DNA from: a virus
Direction: 5' to 3' (one strand)
DNA: 46,610 bases
IMG/VR virus record: IMGVR_UViG_3300050138_000417
Location: 1 to 46,610 of that record
Shown here: piece by piece, positions 46,075 to 46,610 of the stretch
Numbering within the stretch: the stretch's first letter is position 1
Layout of the letters: each line of letters starts with the position of its first letter
Program-made: the position numbers and the translations under genes
The notes under the pieces: generated by a model
The model's input: only the letters and a program-made list of their open reading frames with translations
Told to the model about the DNA's origin: nothing
Database searches by the model: none

Positions 46075-46610
46075 TTAGTACAGACCGGCGGTGGACTGCC
46101 CAGACGAAGTCGCGAGTTTGCTGCCGGCCAACCCGCCGAGAATCTGCTGCAAGAGATTTTGCTGCGCGAGCTGTTTCTGCTGGGCGAGCGTCGCCGCGGC
46201 TTCCTGCTGCTGAATGTCCTGCCCGCGCCCGGTGACGGCCGCCGACTGGTTCGCCAAGACATCGGTGTTCGCCAGACCCGCATTGGTGCTGGCCTCGGTG
46301 TTCGCTTCCGCCCCCATCGTGTTCGTGGCCTTTGCCAGAATGTTCGCCGCGCCTTCGGCCTGACCGCCCGATCCGAGCATGCCCTGTGCGCCCATTTCGC
46401 CGTTGAGGGCATCGAGCGAGGCGCGCGACAGATTGCCGGCAGTGTCTTTCGCGCGCGCAAAGGCTTGCTGGTTGGCGGCCTGCATGTCTGGCATCTGGAC
46501 TTGCGGAATCGGCGCCCCCGACCCGCCGGATGTGCCGCCGGACGTGCCGGTGCCTGTCGAGGTACCGCCCGCCCCGCCGGTATCCAATCCAGTGATCGAA
46601 GCGGGCGTAG
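46075..46610 (-). CDS. Virion structural protein, C-terminal part (cut by window edge)
   Basis: The frame enters from the right edge with no start: TPASITGLDTGGAG, then Gly/Ser/Thr-rich low complexity, then about 130 residues of Ala/Gln-rich helix (DMQAANQQAFARAKDTAGNL, QQEAAATLAQQKQLAQQNLL, QQILGG), ending TAGLY. It is the C-terminal continuation of the frame 1141-1: one base at position 1 plus two bases at 46610-46609 complete an Ala codon, and both lengths sum to 1677 nt, 558 residues plus stop. A TTG at 46587 might look like a start but is internal. Confidence 0.8.
   Translation of the reverse strand, partial: TPASITGLDTGGAGGTSTGTGTSGGTSGGSGAPIPQVQMPDMQAANQQAFARAKDTAGNLSRASLDALNGEMGAQGMLGSGGQAEGAANILAKATNTMGAEANTEASTNAGLANTDVLANQSAAVTGRGQDIQQQEAAATLAQQKQLAQQNLLQQILGGLAGSKLATSSGQSTAGLY

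Noticed and set aside
46075-46587. Separate 170-codon gene starting with TTG at 46587
   Set aside because: The frame is open to the window edge and continues in phase with the frame at position 1, so the TTG is internal.
1-46610. Temperate lifestyle genes
   Set aside because: No integrase, excisionase, CI/Cro-like repressor or attachment-site repeats recognised on either strand.

Overview
The window looks like the complete, circularly permuted genome of a virulent, short-tailed (podovirus-like) bacteriophage. It encodes a small and a large terminase subunit, a long portal protein, a scaffold, an HK97-type major capsid protein, a fibre-like tail protein with typical phage GGTGAT...RGDGTW repeats and a T4-type lysozyme. 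Replication genes include a family A DNA polymerase, a DinG/XPD-like helicase and a Sak4-like ATPase. I see no integrase, repressor, RNA polymerase, tRNA or CRISPR array. The DNA is GC-rich. The host cannot be named from the sequence; signal peptides and the lysis genes only say it is bacterial. The two window edges fall inside one gene: the reading frame running off position 1 on the minus strand continues in frame from position 46610. This supports a closed circle cut at an arbitrary point.

Layout. (1) 1-14938, minus strand: the late packaging and head/connector genes, transcribed leftward in the order small terminase, three small genes (one RapZ-like), large terminase, portal, DUF1353 protein, scaffold, major capsid protein, an inserted HNH endonuclease and about twelve virion genes. 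Two closely related promoters (14965-14994 and 8637-8666), a rho-independent terminator (3884-3924) and hairpins punctuate this arm. (2) 14988-37502, plus strand: early and replication genes. These comprise an endonuclease VII, a 0.9 kb non-coding region rich in repeated boxes, a second endonuclease VII, a block of small conserved phage genes, a second copy of the repeat cluster, then RNA ligase, helicase, an Acb2-like anti-CBASS candidate, PD-(D/E)XK nuclease, Sak4-like ATPase, DNA adenine methylase, ERCC4 nuclease, a UDG-like/PolA fusion and a phosphoesterase. (3) 37480-46610, minus strand: nucleotide metabolism (HAD deoxyribonucleotidase, dATP/dGTP diphosphohydrolase-like), a HicA-like protein, an exported protein, a second phosphoesterase, lysis genes, and the virion/tail proteins that continue through the window edge into region 1.

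How it works together. The circle has one divergent point near 14.95 kb and one convergent point near 37.5 kb, giving a rightward early arm and a leftward late arm. Early genes are tightly coupled by ATGA, TAATG or GTGA overlaps. Many non-overlapping genes share a GGAG-spacer-CATTTATG start region.

Most notable are: three families of iterated palindromic boxes at both ends of the small-gene block (16.3-17.5 kb and 21.1-21.3 kb); an HNH gene whose ribosome binding site lies in a 13-bp hairpin with a promoter in its loop; the in-frame edge join; a polymerase carrying a probably inactive uracil-DNA-glycosylase-like domain; and an Acb2-like cyclic-nucleotide sponge candidate.
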